64,000 nucleotides of DNA from Pseudomonadales bacterium (GTDB taxonomy: Bacteria > Pseudomonadota > Gammaproteobacteria > Pseudomonadales > Pseudohongiellaceae). The stretch spans positions 62,001-126,000 of the forward strand of contig JAJECW010000141.1 of NCBI GenBank assembly GCA_022821865.1, in the 5' to 3' direction. The translations under genes and the position numbers were made by a program. Within the stretch, counting starts at the first letter, position 1; each line of letters starts with the position of its first letter. Of the stretch, positions 44,722-54,652 are shown piece by piece. The notes below the pieces were generated by a model. The model saw only the letters and a list, made by a program, of their open reading frames with translations. It had not been told where the DNA came from and did no database searches.

Positions 44722-46233
44722 ATGCGGAATTTTTCGGGCAAGACCTTGTTCGGCCTCGTACTGGCCGTGGTGATTGCTGGCGGCGCCATCGCCCAGGACA
44801 GCGACATCCAGGAAATCGAAGACTCGGTCATCAAGATTTACACCACGCAGGCGGCGCCGGATTACTTCGTCCCCTGGCGCCTGCTCAATCCCCGGCAGTC
44901 CTCCGGCTCCGGCGTGCTCATCGACGCCAACCGCATTCTCACCAATGCCCATGTGATCGCCGACGCCAGCTACGTGCAGGCGCAAAAGCACAACGACCCC
45001 CAGCGTTTCCAGGCCCGGGTGCTGTTCGTCTCCCACGAGGCGGACCTGGCCCTGATCGAAGTGGAGGACGAAGACTTTTACGCCGGGCTCAAGCCGCTCA
45101 CCATCGGCGATTTGCCCGATTTGCGGGACGAGGTTTCGGTGCTCGGCTATCCCATGGGGGGGCAGAGCCTGAGCATCACCAAGGGCGTGCTGTCCCGGGT
45201 GGAGCATCAGGTCTATTCCCATGCTTCCAGCTACCTGCTCGCCGGCCAGCTCGATGCCGCCATCAATCCCGGTAACAGCGGCGGGCCGGTGATCGTCGAT
45301 CGGCAGATCGTCGGCATCGTCATGCAGGCCAATACCGCCGGGCGTTCGGAAAACCTCGGCTACTTCATTCCGCCGAGCGTGATCCGCCATGTGCTGCGGG
45401 ACAGCGAGGACGGCATCCACGATGGATTTCCCGATCTCGGCTTCCGCACCCAGACCCTGGAAAGCCCCGCGGCCAAGTCCGCCCGGGGGCTGAGCGAAGA
45501 CCAGCGCGGCGTGATCGTCATCCAGGTCTTTGACGACTCCCCCGCCGCCGGCATTCTGGAAGTCAACGACGTCATTACCGAGGTCAATGGCTTTGCCATT
45601 GCCGATGACGGCAGCATCCAGCTCGATTCCGACATACTCACCAATTACAAATACGCCATGGACCAGTTCCATGTGGGCGACGCCATCCCCCTGCGCTATT
45701 CCCGCCAGGGCAAGGAGCACGAGGCCATGCTGGTTGCCGGCGGCGAGAGGGAAAACTACAGCCTCGTCAATGGCGAGCAGTTCGACGAGATTCCCGAATA
45801 TTACCTGTACGGCGGCGTCCTTTTCGTGCCGCTGAACATGAATCTGATCAAGCGCTGGGGCAACGACTGGAGCCGCTCGGCGCCGATTGCCCTGCTGGAA
45901 GCCCGCAATGAATGGGCCTCGCCCGAGCGCCAGGAACTCGTGGTGGCCCTGCAGGTGATGGCCGCCGATGTCAATCTGGGCTACCACGACTGGCGCAACT
46001 GGGTGGTGGAAACCGTCAACGACGAGCCCATCCGGGATTTCGACCATTTTGTCGCCATGTTGCGCGAAAATACCAGTCCATTCGTCGTCTTTCGCAATGA
46101 CAACGGCTACCAGATGGTGATCGATCATGAGGAAGCGCTGGCCTCCGAGGAACAGATTCTCGCGCGCTACCGGATTCCCTCCGCCCATTCCAGCGGCCTG
46201 CTGAATGAGCAGTACCTCTCCCGGCAACCCTGA
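44722..46233 (+). CDS. Deg-type trypsin-like serine protease with PDZ domain
   Basis: The 503-residue protein begins [20 protein letters not shown] with a signal peptide ending near GAIAQ. The catalytic triad is visible: His in LTNAHVIAD, Asp in [11 protein letters not shown], Ser in [15 protein letters not shown] domain follows at about residues 265-345 ([19 protein letters not shown]), and a C-terminal extension of about 150 residues with a second, degenerate PDZ-like part. This architecture resembles plant-type and marine bacterial Deg proteases rather than DegP. The start was chosen for the signal peptide. It overlaps the ferredoxin gene by 29 nt. Confidence 0.88.
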   Translation: MRNFSGKTLFGLVLAVVIAGGAIAQDSDIQEIEDSVIKIYTTQAAPDYFVPWRLLNPRQSSGSGVLIDANRILTNAHVIADASYVQAQKHNDPQRFQARVLFVSHEADLALIEVEDEDFYAGLKPLTIGDLPDLRDEVSVLGYPMGGQSLSITKGVLSRVEHQVYSHASSYLLAGQLDAAINPGNSGGPVIVDRQIVGIVMQANTAGRSENLGYFIPPSVIRHVLRDSEDGIHDGFPDLGFRTQTLESPAAKSARGLSEDQRGVIVIQVFDDSPAAGILEVNDVITEVNGFAIADDGSIQLDSDILTNYKYAMDQFHVGDAIPLRYSRQGKEHEAMLVAGGERENYSLVNGEQFDEIPEYYLYGGVLFVPLNMNLIKRWGNDWSRSAPIALLEARNEWASPERQELVVALQVMAADVNLGYHDWRNWVVETVNDEPIRDFDHFVAMLRENTSPFVVFRNDNGYQMVIDHEEALASEEQILARYRIPSAHSSGLLNEQYLSRQP

Positions 46234-46618
46234 GCCGCAGACGGCGCTCGCCTTCATTCGGGAAGCCGAATGTATCGGCTGCGCCAGATGCCTGCCGGCA
46301 TGCCCGGTTGACGCCATCATCGGCGCGCCGGGAATGATGCACACCGTGGTGGCCGGAGAATGCACCGGCTGCGAACTCTGTGTTGCGCCCTGTCCCGTGG
46401 ATTGCATCGAACTGCGCGCGCTGCCCGCGGCACTCGAGCCCGATGACGAACTCCTGCGGCATCGCCGCCGGCGCGAGGAGTATCACGAGTTCCGGCTGGC
46501 CAATCCCGATCCCCGGCTCCACCCCAAAACCCGCGCGAGGGGATTTTCCCGGGAAGCCGCCCGGCGCGAAATCGCCGCGGCGGTAGCGCGGGTTGCGGCC
46601 CGCCGCAAGCAGACATGA
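46205..46618 (+). CDS. RnfB-like 2x[4Fe-4S] ferredoxin
   Basis: The 137-residue protein carries two ferredoxin motifs, [16 protein letters not shown] (residues about 23-38) and [18 protein letters not shown] (about 53-70), then a basic helical tail ([15 protein letters not shown]). It matches the C-terminal half of RnfB/RsxB but lacks the N-terminal membrane helix and the extra cluster domain, and no rnfACDGE is nearby. Similar stand-alone forms next to nth are known in Gammaproteobacteria. It may feed electrons to a redox-sensing or repair step. It is coupled to nth by ATGA. Confidence 0.82.
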   Translation: MSSTSPGNPEPQTALAFIREAECIGCARCLPACPVDAIIGAPGMMHTVVAGECTGCELCVAPCPVDCIELRALPAALEPDDELLRHRRRREEYHEFRLANPDPRLHPKTRARGFSREAARREIAAAVARVAARRKQT

Positions 46619-47250
46619 AAGCCGCCGCCAGACAGGAGATCTTCGAGCGCCTCAGGGAGGCCAACCCGGCGCCGCGAACCGAATTGAGCTACAACTCCCA
46701 TTTTGAACTGCTGGTATCGGTGATCCTCTCGGCCCAGGCCACCGACGTCAGCGTCAATGCGGCAACGGAAAAGCTTTACCCCGTGGCCAATACTCCCGAA
46801 GCCATGCTCGCCCTCGGCGAGGAAGGGCTCAAGCGATACATCCGCACCATCGGCCTGTTCAACACCAAGGCGAAGAACGTCATCGCCGCCTGCCGCATAC
46901 TCGTGGAAAAGCACGGCTCCCGGGTGCCCTCCACCCGGGAAGCATTGCAGGCGCTGCCGGGAGTCGGCAGGAAAACCGCCAATGTGGTGCTCAATACCGC
47001 TTTTCGGCAAGTGGCCATGGCGGTGGACACGCATATCTTCCGCGTCTCCAACCGCACCGGCATCGCGCCGGGACGCAATGTGGTGGAAGTGGAGGAGGAA
47101 TTGCTGCGCCTGGTGCCGGAAGAGTTCCTGCTCGACGCCCATCACTGGCTGATCCTGCACGGGCGCTACACCTGCCTGGCCCGCAAGCCCCGCTGCGGCG
47201 ACTGCGCCATCGCCGACCTCTGCGAGTATCCCGCTAAGATTCAGGACTAA
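46615..47250 (+). CDS. nth: Endonuclease III
   Basis: The 211-residue glycosylase/AP lyase shows the helix-hairpin-helix [14 protein letters not shown], the catalytic Lys within it, the catalytic Asp in [12 protein letters not shown], and the C-terminal iron-sulfur ligands C-x6-C-x2-C-x5-C ([17 protein letters not shown]). It removes oxidised pyrimidines from DNA. It is ATGA-coupled to the ferredoxin, whose cluster chemistry may be related. Length matches E. coli Nth (211). Confidence 0.96.
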   Translation: MKAAARQEIFERLREANPAPRTELSYNSHFELLVSVILSAQATDVSVNAATEKLYPVANTPEAMLALGEEGLKRYIRTIGLFNTKAKNVIAACRILVEKHGSRVPSTREALQALPGVGRKTANVVLNTAFRQVAMAVDTHIFRVSNRTGIAPGRNVVEVEEELLRLVPEEFLLDAHHWLILHGRYTCLARKPRCGDCAIADLCEYPAKIQD

Positions 47251-47288
47251 TTTATTTGGTAGGCAATGTTTTTTAATTCACATAATGG

Positions 47289-47299
47289 CGAACCATGCT
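47289..47299 (+). repeat. Left direct repeat of the OLD-gene island
   Basis: CGAACCATGCT here recurs at 49195-49205 in the same orientation. The match continues with gaps (TTCACAGAT versus ATCAGAT, then ATAGGCT in both). The pair encloses the AT-richer OLD-like gene and could be a duplicated insertion target. Confidence 0.45.
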
Positions 47300-47408
47300 T
47301 TCACAGATTTATTGGGATAGGCTGACGATACTTTTGAATGGAATAGGATTTTTTGCTCATTATTGAGAACATTTATGTCTTCATGTTTATTGAATTCGTG
47401 GCCATTAC

Positions 47409-49109
47409 TCATGATAATCTTTTATGTATCTGACCCAATTTCTGTGATATTTCATCAGGTAACTCACTCGGTAACATCTGCTTTGCGATGAGGAAATACT
47501 CGCTTTTCCTCGTGCTCGCTCCTGCTCTTTGCAGCACTTCCGGAAGCAACTTCTTGCTTGCAGGTTCTGCTTGCAGTACAGGACTTATTGCTAAAGGATT
47601 TTCAAAGAATGCTGGCGGCATCTGTTGTCGAAGATAGTCCATGCCTTGTATGGACATGAGTCCGCCAACCTCTCTTTCAAGAAAACGTTGTAATGCGTCA
47701 GGATGAAGCAAATAACTTTCCACCTCATATCGTTTCCAACGCAAAATAGTCAAATTATCTCCTTCAACTTCATGATCTGGAAGCTGTCGATTGTCTCCAT
47801 CAAGCAGAAGCAATCCTTTCAAATTATCCGCAACTGATCGCATAGCGAAAAAGTGAGCACGTGCCTCTTTAGGACTGCGCCCACGATTATTTTGCCAGAA
47901 CGGTGTTCCCTCAAACCAATCGCATAAAGGATGTTCAAGAACCATCGCCCATGCTTTCAATAATTCAAAATCGGTTACATCTTCAACGTACAAGACTCCT
48001 TTGGCATCTTCGGCAGCTAACAAATCGAAGGTCGTAACCCGCTTTAGCGCCTCACGGAGACTGTCACGTTCGGTGTTTTCACTGAGTTTATGCGGTTCAC
48101 GATAAAAAGAGAGAATACTGTGAGGACTCGTTGATTCAATTAAAACTTCAGAGTGCGTGGCGATAAGTAATTGACTACGCCTCGCGTTGCAAAGAGATCG
48201 AAGTAAATCATATAGCTCTTTTTGCAGTATCACATGGAGATGCGCATCTGGTTCATCAAGCAGGATTAAACTTGAAGGTCGAGCAAACAAAAAAGCTAGA
48301 ATCAGAAGAACCTGATGAAATCCACTACCCGCAGTCGAGACATCTAATGGCGCCAATCCTCCGTTTCCTCTTCCTTCGGGAATTCCTTTCAGGTACTGAC
48401 AAGTTATGTATGGTGCCCCATGATACTTCGGTCGTAGCAGTTTGTAATGAAAAATACGCGCCACTATCTCTTCCAACTCATTCCATTCCTTGTCGGATTT
48501 TTCTGCGACTTCAAGTAAAAGATTGCGCAATATATCACCACCTTTTCCTTGACCAACCAACATATCCTGGAAGGGGCGATCATGTCTCGTTTCGTTCACT
48601 CCGATTCCTGAAAATGGCGGTATGTAAATCACGCTGACTTGTTGCCGTGCTAGTTCCAAATTTTCAAGGTCGCTGACAACAGGCTTAACATGTATCTGTT
48701 CTGGACCTGAGTAACGAAATTCGAATCCGAACTGCCAATGAGTTCCAGTTTGAGTTTCTCCAGTGAGTGAAATAACCATCGGGCGTGGACTGCCGGCTGG
48801 CTTACCTTCGACTTCATCCTTACGCAATGAAGTATGCGTATCTTTCCATAACTGATCCATTGAGGGAAGTGGCAAGGCACTGAATTCAGGTCGAGTTATA
48901 GGAGCGCCTTGACGATCAGTGGCTTTAGATCCACTGCCTGGACCCTTTTTTTCGCACCACTTTTGCATAGCAAGATTCCACACCATAACAGCTTGTAATA
49001 GCGTAGATTTTCCGCTATTGTTGGGACCTGCAAGGAGTGATATCGGCCCAAGCTCAAAATCCTGCTTTTTGAAGCCCTTGAAGTACTCTGTATGAATTTT
49101 TTTAATCAT
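47409..49109 (-). CDS. OLD-like ATPase with C-terminal TOPRIM nuclease domain
   Basis: The 566-residue protein opens MIKKIHTEYFKGFKKQDFEL, a typical SMC/ABC-like start, with Walker A GPNNSGKST at about residue 30, signature-like STAGSGFHQV, Walker B SLILLDEPDAHLH at about 280 and the switch His in IATHSEVL. A TOPRIM domain follows, with the metal ligands in VLYVEDVTD and LLDGDNR (residues about 370-440). This is the OLD family, whose members act in phage exclusion and repair. Codon use is visibly AT-richer than the neighbours and it stands alone with no UvrD-like helicase, so it is not a Gabija pair. It was probably acquired as a single defence gene. Confidence 0.82.
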   Translation of the reverse strand: MIKKIHTEYFKGFKKQDFELGPISLLAGPNNSGKSTLLQAVMVWNLAMQKWCEKKGPGSGSKATDRQGAPITRPEFSALPLPSMDQLWKDTHTSLRKDEVEGKPAGSPRPMVISLTGETQTGTHWQFGFEFRYSGPEQIHVKPVVSDLENLELARQQVSVIYIPPFSGIGVNETRHDRPFQDMLVGQGKGGDILRNLLLEVAEKSDKEWNELEEIVARIFHYKLLRPKYHGAPYITCQYLKGIPEGRGNGGLAPLDVSTAGSGFHQVLLILAFLFARPSSLILLDEPDAHLHVILQKELYDLLRSLCNARRSQLLIATHSEVLIESTSPHSILSFYREPHKLSENTERDSLREALKRVTTFDLLAAEDAKGVLYVEDVTDFELLKAWAMVLEHPLCDWFEGTPFWQNNRGRSPKEARAHFFAMRSVADNLKGLLLLDGDNRQLPDHEVEGDNLTILRWKRYEVESYLLHPDALQRFLEREVGGLMSIQGMDYLRQQMPPAFFENPLAISPVLQAEPASKKLLPEVLQRAGASTRKSEYFLIAKQMLPSELPDEISQKLGQIHKRLS

Positions 49110-49194
49110 GAGGATTCAGTGATGTTCAATCAGATTACTTGGAAACGACCTTTGGTGCAGTGAATTTTTCACCATATCCAATGACTAAGAGTTC

Positions 49195-49205
49195 CGAACC
49201 ATGCT
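49195..49205 (+). repeat. Right direct repeat of the OLD-gene island
   Basis: Second copy of CGAACCATGCT, 1.9 kb from the first. It lies in a 176-nt AT-rich spacer between the OLD-like gene and argG that shows no coding frame. Confidence 0.45.
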
Positions 49206-49285
49206 ATCAGATAGGCTTTACATTCTACGGATCTTCGAAGGTGTTGGTTGTCATACTGGTCCAAATTCAAAAAAAATGCAATAGA

Positions 49286-50497
49286 TCAGGCTCGACCCTT
49301 GCCCGCCGCGATTCGCAGGCGCAGGGCGTTGAGGCGGATGAAGCCGCCGGCGTCGGCCTGGTCGTAGGCGCCGGCGTCGTCTTCAAAGGTGGCGATGTCT
49401 TCATCGAACAGCGAATCGTCGGACTGGCGCCCGGCAATGATAACGTTGCCCTTGTAAAGTCTTACCCTTACTTTCCCGTTGACATGGCGCTGTGAATCAT
49501 CGATCAACGCCTGCAGGGCTCGCCGTTCCGGGGAGAACCAGTAGCCGTTGTAGACCAGGCTTGCGTAGCGCGGCATCAACTCGTCCTTCAGGTGGGCGAG
49601 TTCCCGGTCCAGGGTGATCGATTCCATGGCCCGGTGGGCCTTGAGCATGACGGCGCCGCCAGGGGTTTCATAGCAGCCCCGGGATTTCATTCCCACGTAG
49701 CGGTTTTCAACGATATCCGCCCGGCCCACGCCATGGGCGCCGGCAATCCGGTTCAGGCTTTCCAGCACTTTGGCCGGGCTCATGGCGGCGCCGTTGATGG
49801 CGGCGATATCGCCGTTGCGATACTCGAGTTCCAGTTCGGCGGCTTCCTCCGGCGCCGCCTCGGGGGATACGCTTCGCATCCACATGGATTCGTCCGGCGC
49901 CGCCCAGGGGTCTTCGAGCACGCCGCCCTCGTAGGAAATGTGCAACAGGTTGGCGTCCATGGAATAAGGCGATCCCTTGCCGCGCTTCATTTCCACCGCG
50001 ATGCCGTGGCGCTCGCAATAGGCGAGCAGGCGCTCCCGGGAATTCAGGTCCCATTCGCGCCAGGGAGCGATAATCCGGATGCCCGGGCTCAGGGCGTATG
50101 CGCCAAGTTCAAAGCGAACCTGGTCGTTTCCCTTGCCCGTGGCGCCGTGGGAAATGGCGTCGGCGCCGGTTTCCCGGGCGATTTCCACCAGCCGTTTGGC
50201 GATCAGGGGGCGGGCGATGGATGTGCCGAGAAGATACTCGCCCTCGTACAGGGCATTGGCCCGGAACATGGGATTGACGTATTCGGCGACGAACTCCTCA
50301 CGCAGGTCCTCGATAAAGATTTCCCGGATGCCCATGGCCTCCGCCTTGGCCCGGGCCGGCTCGACTTCCCCGCCCTGGCCGATATCGGCGGTAAAAGTGA
50401 CGACTTCGCAATCGTAGGTTTGTTGCAGCCATTTGGCGATAACCGAAGTATCGAGCCCGCCCGAGTAGGCAAGCACCACCTTGCTGATCTTCGACAT
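49286..50497 (-). CDS. argG: Argininosuccinate synthase
   Basis: The 403-residue enzyme begins [20 protein letters not shown], with the PP-loop SGGLDTS that binds ATP, followed by [15 protein letters not shown] and the citrulline/aspartate-binding [13 protein letters not shown]. It joins citrulline and aspartate in arginine synthesis. Length matches the short, common form (about 400). It is divergent from the aminotransferase gene with a 163-nt spacer. Confidence 0.97.
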   Translation of the reverse strand: MSKISKVVLAYSGGLDTSVIAKWLQQTYDCEVVTFTADIGQGGEVEPARAKAEAMGIREIFIEDLREEFVAEYVNPMFRANALYEGEYLLGTSIARPLIAKRLVEIARETGADAISHGATGKGNDQVRFELGAYALSPGIRIIAPWREWDLNSRERLLAYCERHGIAVEMKRGKGSPYSMDANLLHISYEGGVLEDPWAAPDESMWMRSVSPEAAPEEAAELELEYRNGDIAAINGAAMSPAKVLESLNRIAGAHGVGRADIVENRYVGMKSRGCYETPGGAVMLKAHRAMESITLDRELAHLKDELMPRYASLVYNGYWFSPERRALQALIDDSQRHVNGKVRVRLYKGNVIIAGRQSDDSLFDEDIATFEDDAGAYDQADAGGFIRLNALRLRIAAGKGRA

Positions 50498-50660
50498 GGA
50501 GAATTACCCCGCAATCCAGAGGCCGCGCATTCTAGCAGAGCGCGACGGCGCTTATCGAAATGGACTTTTGATCGGTGTCGTACGATCATTCCGGGCCACC
50601 GGGGAGCCTGCTCCGCAGAAACCCGCAGCAATTTCGGAAATTTTTTTGGGGAACTCCCGG

Positions 50661-51584
50661 ATGACTACCGGCACCCACGCCATCGCGCCGGATGAACGCA
50701 ACCGGCATATTCAGATCAACATCAATGGAAAACTGTTCCCCAGGGACAAGGCCGTGGTTTCGGTCTTCGACAGCGGGTTCATTCTCGGCGACGGCATTTG
50801 GGAGGGTCTGCGCCTGCACCGGGGCGTCATACCCTTTCTGGAGCGGCACCTGAAACGCCTTTGGGAAGGCGCCCGGGCGCTCGACCTCGACCCGGGAATC
50901 CCGCCCGCCGACCTCAGGCAAAGGCTGTACGACACCGTGGACGCCAATGGCATGGAATCCGGGGTGCATATCCGCCTGATGCTGAGCCGGGGCATGAAAT
51001 CCACGCCATACCAGGACCCGGCCATGACCATCGGTCCGCCCACCATCGTCATCATCCCGGAATACAAGACGCCGGACCCGGCGCTGTTCCAGCGCGGCAT
51101 CCGTCTCTACACGGTGTATGTGCGCCGGGGTTACGCCGACGTGCAGGACCCGCGAATCAACAGCCACTCGAAACTGAATTGCATCTTCGGCTGCATCCAG
51201 GCCGCCAAGGCGGGTTTTGACGAGGCATTGATGCTCGACCCCCACGGCCACGTGGCCACCTGTAATTCCACCCATTTCTTCATCGTCCGGGATGGCGAGG
51301 TGTGGACGTCCACCGGCGACTACTGCCTCGACGGCATCACCCGGCGCAATGTCATCGATCTCTGCAAGGCGAACGGCGTGCCGGTATTCGAGCGGAACTT
51401 CTCGGTGATGCAGACTTACAGCGCCGACGAAGCCTTTGTCACCGGCACATTTGCCGGCCTTTCCCCGGTTTCCGAAATTGACGGCCGCGGTATCGCCGAC
51501 GGCAAGCCGGGGCCGGTCATGGGACGATTGCAGGAGCTGTACCAGGACCTGATCGCAAGGGACTGCGACCGCGGCCGGTCATGA
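50661..51584 (+). CDS. Class IV (branched-chain/D-amino acid type) aminotransferase
   Basis: The start MTTGTHAIAPDERNRHIQIN at 50661 gives 307 residues of fold-type IV PLP enzyme. Visible landmarks are VFDSGFILGDGIWEGLRL (substrate-binding entry), the PLP-lysine region in INSHSKLNCIFG, and the Thr-Gly TSTGDYCLDGITRRNVI and TGTFAGLSP loops that hold the cofactor phosphate. It is longer than ilvE-type cores by a few residues; substrate (branched-chain or D-amino acid, or 4-amino-4-deoxychorismate) cannot be fixed. It overlaps the next gene by ATGA. Confidence 0.85.
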   Translation: MTTGTHAIAPDERNRHIQININGKLFPRDKAVVSVFDSGFILGDGIWEGLRLHRGVIPFLERHLKRLWEGARALDLDPGIPPADLRQRLYDTVDANGMESGVHIRLMLSRGMKSTPYQDPAMTIGPPTIVIIPEYKTPDPALFQRGIRLYTVYVRRGYADVQDPRINSHSKLNCIFGCIQAAKAGFDEALMLDPHGHVATCNSTHFFIVRDGEVWTSTGDYCLDGITRRNVIDLCKANGVPVFERNFSVMQTYSADEAFVTGTFAGLSPVSEIDGRGIADGKPGPVMGRLQELYQDLIARDCDRGRS

Positions 51585-52306
51585 CGATACGCATCGCCAT
51601 GTGGTCGGGGCCACGCAATATCTCCACCGCAATGATGCGGAGTTGGGAAAACCGTCCCGATTGCGAGGTGGTCGATGAGCCTTTCTACGCCTGTTATCTC
51701 AAGGAGACCGGATTGCCGCATCCGGCGCGGGAAGCCGTGCTCGCCTCGCAAAGCGCCGACCGCGCCGAGGTGGTCAGGCAGTTGACCGGGCCATCGCCCG
51801 GCTCGCCGCTGCAATACCAGAAGCACATGACCAAGCATATGCCGGAAGGCATGGACATGGCCTGGTGCGCGGGGCTGAGACATTGTTTTCTGATTCGCGA
51901 CCCGGCCGAGGTCATCGCCTCCTACCTGCGAATGATGCCCTCGGTGGACGAGCACGATATCGGCATGGCCAGGCAGACCGGGCTGTTTCGGGAGATCGCC
52001 GCCGTCATCGACGAGCCGCCGATAGTGATCGACGCGGCGGATGTATTGCGCGACCCCGGCCAGGTCCTCGCAACCCTGTGCGAGGCGCTGGGAGTCGAAT
52101 TTCTGCCCGATTCCATGCTGTCCTGGCCACCCGGGTACCGGGAATCCGATGGCGTCTGGGCCCCGCACTGGTACGGGGACGTGGCGCAATCCACCCGCTT
52201 TCGGGAATATCGCCCCGAAACCGTGAAACTGCCCGAAAAGCACCGGCGCCTGCACCAGCGTTCCACGGAAGCATACCAGTGGCTCCGCGGATTCCGCCTG
52301 AATTGA
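51581..52306 (+). CDS. Sulfotransferase-like protein
   Basis: The 241-residue protein starts MTIRIAMWSGPRNISTAMMR. The WSGPRNISTAMMRSW segment corresponds to the 5'-phosphosulfate loop of PAPS-dependent sulfotransferases, and FLIRDPAEVIASYLRMM to the 3'-phosphate-binding RDP-x-S region. The C-terminal half is helical. It is translationally coupled to the class IV aminotransferase, a pairing met in several Proteobacteria, so the two may act on one small molecule. Acceptor unknown. Confidence 0.78.
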   Translation: MTIRIAMWSGPRNISTAMMRSWENRPDCEVVDEPFYACYLKETGLPHPAREAVLASQSADRAEVVRQLTGPSPGSPLQYQKHMTKHMPEGMDMAWCAGLRHCFLIRDPAEVIASYLRMMPSVDEHDIGMARQTGLFREIAAVIDEPPIVIDAADVLRDPGQVLATLCEALGVEFLPDSMLSWPPGYRESDGVWAPHWYGDVAQSTRFREYRPETVKLPEKHRRLHQRSTEAYQWLRGFRLN

Positions 52307-52386
52307 AATCCAGGGAGTGGCATGCGATGTTGTTTGACAAACTTTGCCAAACCTCGATAACTGGGAACCACTCAAGGGAGTACAAA

Positions 52387-52632
52387 ATGGCAACGATGAA
52401 TATATCACTGCCTGACTTGATGAAGCGATGGGTGGAAACCCGCACCACAAGCGGACATTTCAGCAATGCCAGCGACTACGTGCGCCACTTGATTCGTCGA
52501 GACCAGGAACGGGAACAGGCAAGCAAGATGCTTCAGCAGGCAATTGATGAGAGCATCGCAAGCGGTGAACCCGAGCCTTTCGATTTTGACGGGTTTCACG
52601 CCAGGATGCGGGAACGCCATGGCTCGAATTGA
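52387..52632 (+). CDS. ParD-like antitoxin
   Basis: The 81-residue protein begins MATMNISLPDLMKRWVETRT, a ribbon-helix-helix start typical of ParD/CC2985 antitoxins (MNISLP, then SNASDYVRHLIRRDQE). The acidic C-terminal tail (EPEPFDFDGFHARMRER) would wrap the toxin. AGGGAGT stands upstream of the ATG. It overlaps the toxin start by 14 nt, the standard arrangement, and would repress its own promoter. Confidence 0.85.
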   Translation: MATMNISLPDLMKRWVETRTTSGHFSNASDYVRHLIRRDQEREQASKMLQQAIDESIASGEPEPFDFDGFHARMRERHGSN

Positions 52633-52930
52633 TCTGAATGACATTCGGCTTTCTCCGGCAGCTCAAGACGATCTCGAAAAAATCTGGCTTTACAGTGCGG
52701 AAAACTGGTCGACTGCTCAGGCGACGCGTTACACGGCGTCCATCAAAAACAGTCTGCTGTCAATGCCTGAATTGGCGCCGGAACGCACAGAATTCAATCC
52801 TCCGGTTCGAATCTATTCTGTTGCCAATCACTTGATTGTGTACCGAATCTCGGGAGACTTCCTTGACATCTTGCGCATTTTGGGCGGAAGACAGGATTGG
52901 CGTTCCCTGTTGAGGGTAATTGAATCGTAA
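52619..52930 (+). CDS. ParE/RelE-superfamily toxin
   Basis: The 103-residue protein begins MARIDLNDIRLSPAAQDDLE with the ParE pattern LSPAAQDDLEKIWLYSAENW, then RYTASIKNSL and VYRISGDFLDILRILGGRQDW. ParE toxins poison DNA gyrase, RelE types cut mRNA; the sequence favours ParE. It is overlapped by the antitoxin gene and followed after 26 nt by pyrC. Confidence 0.85.
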   Translation: MARIDLNDIRLSPAAQDDLEKIWLYSAENWSTAQATRYTASIKNSLLSMPELAPERTEFNPPVRIYSVANHLIVYRISGDFLDILRILGGRQDWRSLLRVIES

Positions 52931-52956
52931 CCATCGAATGGCAATGATGGGGTAAC

Positions 52957-54039
52957 ATGGCTGGGCAGGATTTGCGGAATGGATGCGACCTTGTGAGTAG
53001 CGACCGGATCAGCCTGACCCGCCCCGACGACTGGCATTTGCATTTGCGCGATCATGCCGCGCTGGCGACCACCGTTCCCGACACGGCCCGCTGCTTTCAC
53101 CGGGCCATCGTCATGCCCAATCTGAGCCCGCCGGTGACGACGGTGGCCGCGGCGGGCGAGTATCGCGACAGAATCCTGGCGGCAATCCCTCCCGGCGGCG
53201 GTTTCGAGCCGCTGATGACGCTGTATCTGACGGATCATCTGGCGCCGGCGGAAATCGACCGGGCCGCGGCAACGCCCTGGCTTGCCGCCGTGAAATACTA
53301 TCCCGCCGGCGCGACCACCAACTCCGAATCCGGCGTAACGGCCATCGAGAAAACCTGGCCGGTGCTCGAACGCATGCAGGAACTCGACCTGCCGCTGCTG
53401 ATGCACGGCGAAGTCAATCATGGCGATGTGGATATCTTCGACCGGGAAGCGGTGTTCATCGACCAGATACTGCGGCCGCTGATCCAGCGCTTTCCGGGCT
53501 TGCGCATCGTGCTGGAACATATCACCACCCGCGAAGCCGCCGGGTTCGTGGCGGAAGCCGATGCCAGAATCGGCGCCACGATTACCGTGCATCATCTCCT
53601 GTATCACCGCAGCCATATGCTCGCCGGCGGCATTCGTCCACACTTGTATTGCCTGCCGATTCTCAAGCGCGATGTGCATCGCGAGGCATTGCGGGCAGCC
53701 GCCACCAGTGGCAATCCGCGCTTTTTTCTCGGTACCGACTCGGCGCCGCACCCGGTGGGCGAAAAGGAAAGCGCCTGTGGCTGTGCCGGCGTTTATACAG
53801 CGCCAGCGGCGCTTGAACTCTATGCTGAAGTATTCGAGGAAGAACAGGCGCTGGACCGGCTCGAAGCCTTTGCCGCCTTCCACGGGCCGGATTTCTATGG
53901 CCTGGAACGCAATACCTCCCGCCTTGAACTCGTGCGGAATGACTGGACGGTCCCCGAATGCTACCGCTTCGGCGCGGCGGAAGTGATCCCGGTGCGGGCG
54001 GGAGAAGCCGTCCGCTGGAAGCTGGCGGGCGGCGCGTGA
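52957..54039 (+). CDS. pyrC: Dihydroorotase (class II)
   Basis: The 360-residue amidohydrolase shows the metal motif [10 protein letters not shown], the carboxylated-lysine region [14 protein letters not shown], histidines in MHGEVNH and LEHITTREA, and the catalytic Asp in FLGTDSAPH. It closes the pyrimidine ring from carbamoyl aspartate. The product is a little longer at its N-terminus than E. coli PyrC (348); a GTG at 52993 is an alternative start. It overlaps rnt by GTGA. Confidence 0.95.
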   Translation: MAGQDLRNGCDLVSSDRISLTRPDDWHLHLRDHAALATTVPDTARCFHRAIVMPNLSPPVTTVAAAGEYRDRILAAIPPGGGFEPLMTLYLTDHLAPAEIDRAAATPWLAAVKYYPAGATTNSESGVTAIEKTWPVLERMQELDLPLLMHGEVNHGDVDIFDREAVFIDQILRPLIQRFPGLRIVLEHITTREAAGFVAEADARIGATITVHHLLYHRSHMLAGGIRPHLYCLPILKRDVHREALRAAATSGNPRFFLGTDSAPHPVGEKESACGCAGVYTAPAALELYAEVFEEEQALDRLEAFAAFHGPDFYGLERNTSRLELVRNDWTVPECYRFGAAEVIPVRAGEAVRWKLAGGA

Positions 54040-54629
54040 AAAGCCGGTTCCGCGGATTTCTGCCGGTGGTCGTGGACGTGGAAACCGGCGGCTTCCAGGC
54101 AAGGAAAGACGCCATACTCGAAATCGCCGCGGTAACGCTGCGCATGGACGCGGACGGCATGCTGCAAACCGACCAGCACTGCTTCCATTCCATCATCCCC
54201 TTTGCCGGCGGCAATATCGAAGCCTCGGCCCTCGAATTCACCGGTATCGACCCAAACGACCCGGCCCGGCAAGCTATCCCGGAGGAAGAAGCCTTCCGCG
54301 ATGTATTCAAACTGGTGAGAAAAGCCGTCAAGTCCCAGGGCTGCACCCGCGCCATCCTCGTCGGCCATAACGCGCATTTCGACCACGGCTTCGTCTACGC
54401 CGCCAGCGAACGCCATAATCTCAAGCGCAATCCCTTCCACCCTTTCAGCGTCTTCGACACCGTGACCCTAGGCGGCCTGGCATACGGCCAGACCGTGCTA
54501 AGGCGGGCCTGCGAGGAAGCCGGCATGGAATTCACCTGCGCCAAAGCCCACAGCGCCAGCTACGACGCCGGCAAAACCGCCGAACTGTTCTGCCGGATCG
54601 TCAACCGCTGGCGCGAGCTAGGGGGCTGA
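54036..54629 (+). CDS. rnt: Ribonuclease T
   Basis: A GTG start that overlaps the pyrC stop gives 197 residues with the DEDD exonuclease set: VVDVETGGF (first Asp-x-Glu), [12 protein letters not shown] (Asp), and [13 protein letters not shown] (final Asp with its His). It trims 3' ends of tRNA and other stable RNAs. The pyrC-rnt order is frequent in Gammaproteobacteria. Length is slightly below E. coli RNase T (215). Confidence 0.92.
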   Translation: MKSRFRGFLPVVVDVETGGFQARKDAILEIAAVTLRMDADGMLQTDQHCFHSIIPFAGGNIEASALEFTGIDPNDPARQAIPEEEAFRDVFKLVRKAVKSQGCTRAILVGHNAHFDHGFVYAASERHNLKRNPFHPFSVFDTVTLGGLAYGQTVLRRACEEAGMEFTCAKAHSASYDAGKTAELFCRIVNRWRELGG

Positions 54630-54652
54630 TGATCCTCAGACGGAAGGAAGAG

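Noticed and set aside
47409..49109. Gabija or PARIS assignment for the OLD-like gene
   Set aside because: Gabija needs a UvrD-like helicase partner and PARIS has separate or differently ordered ATPase and TOPRIM parts; neither partner is visible here.
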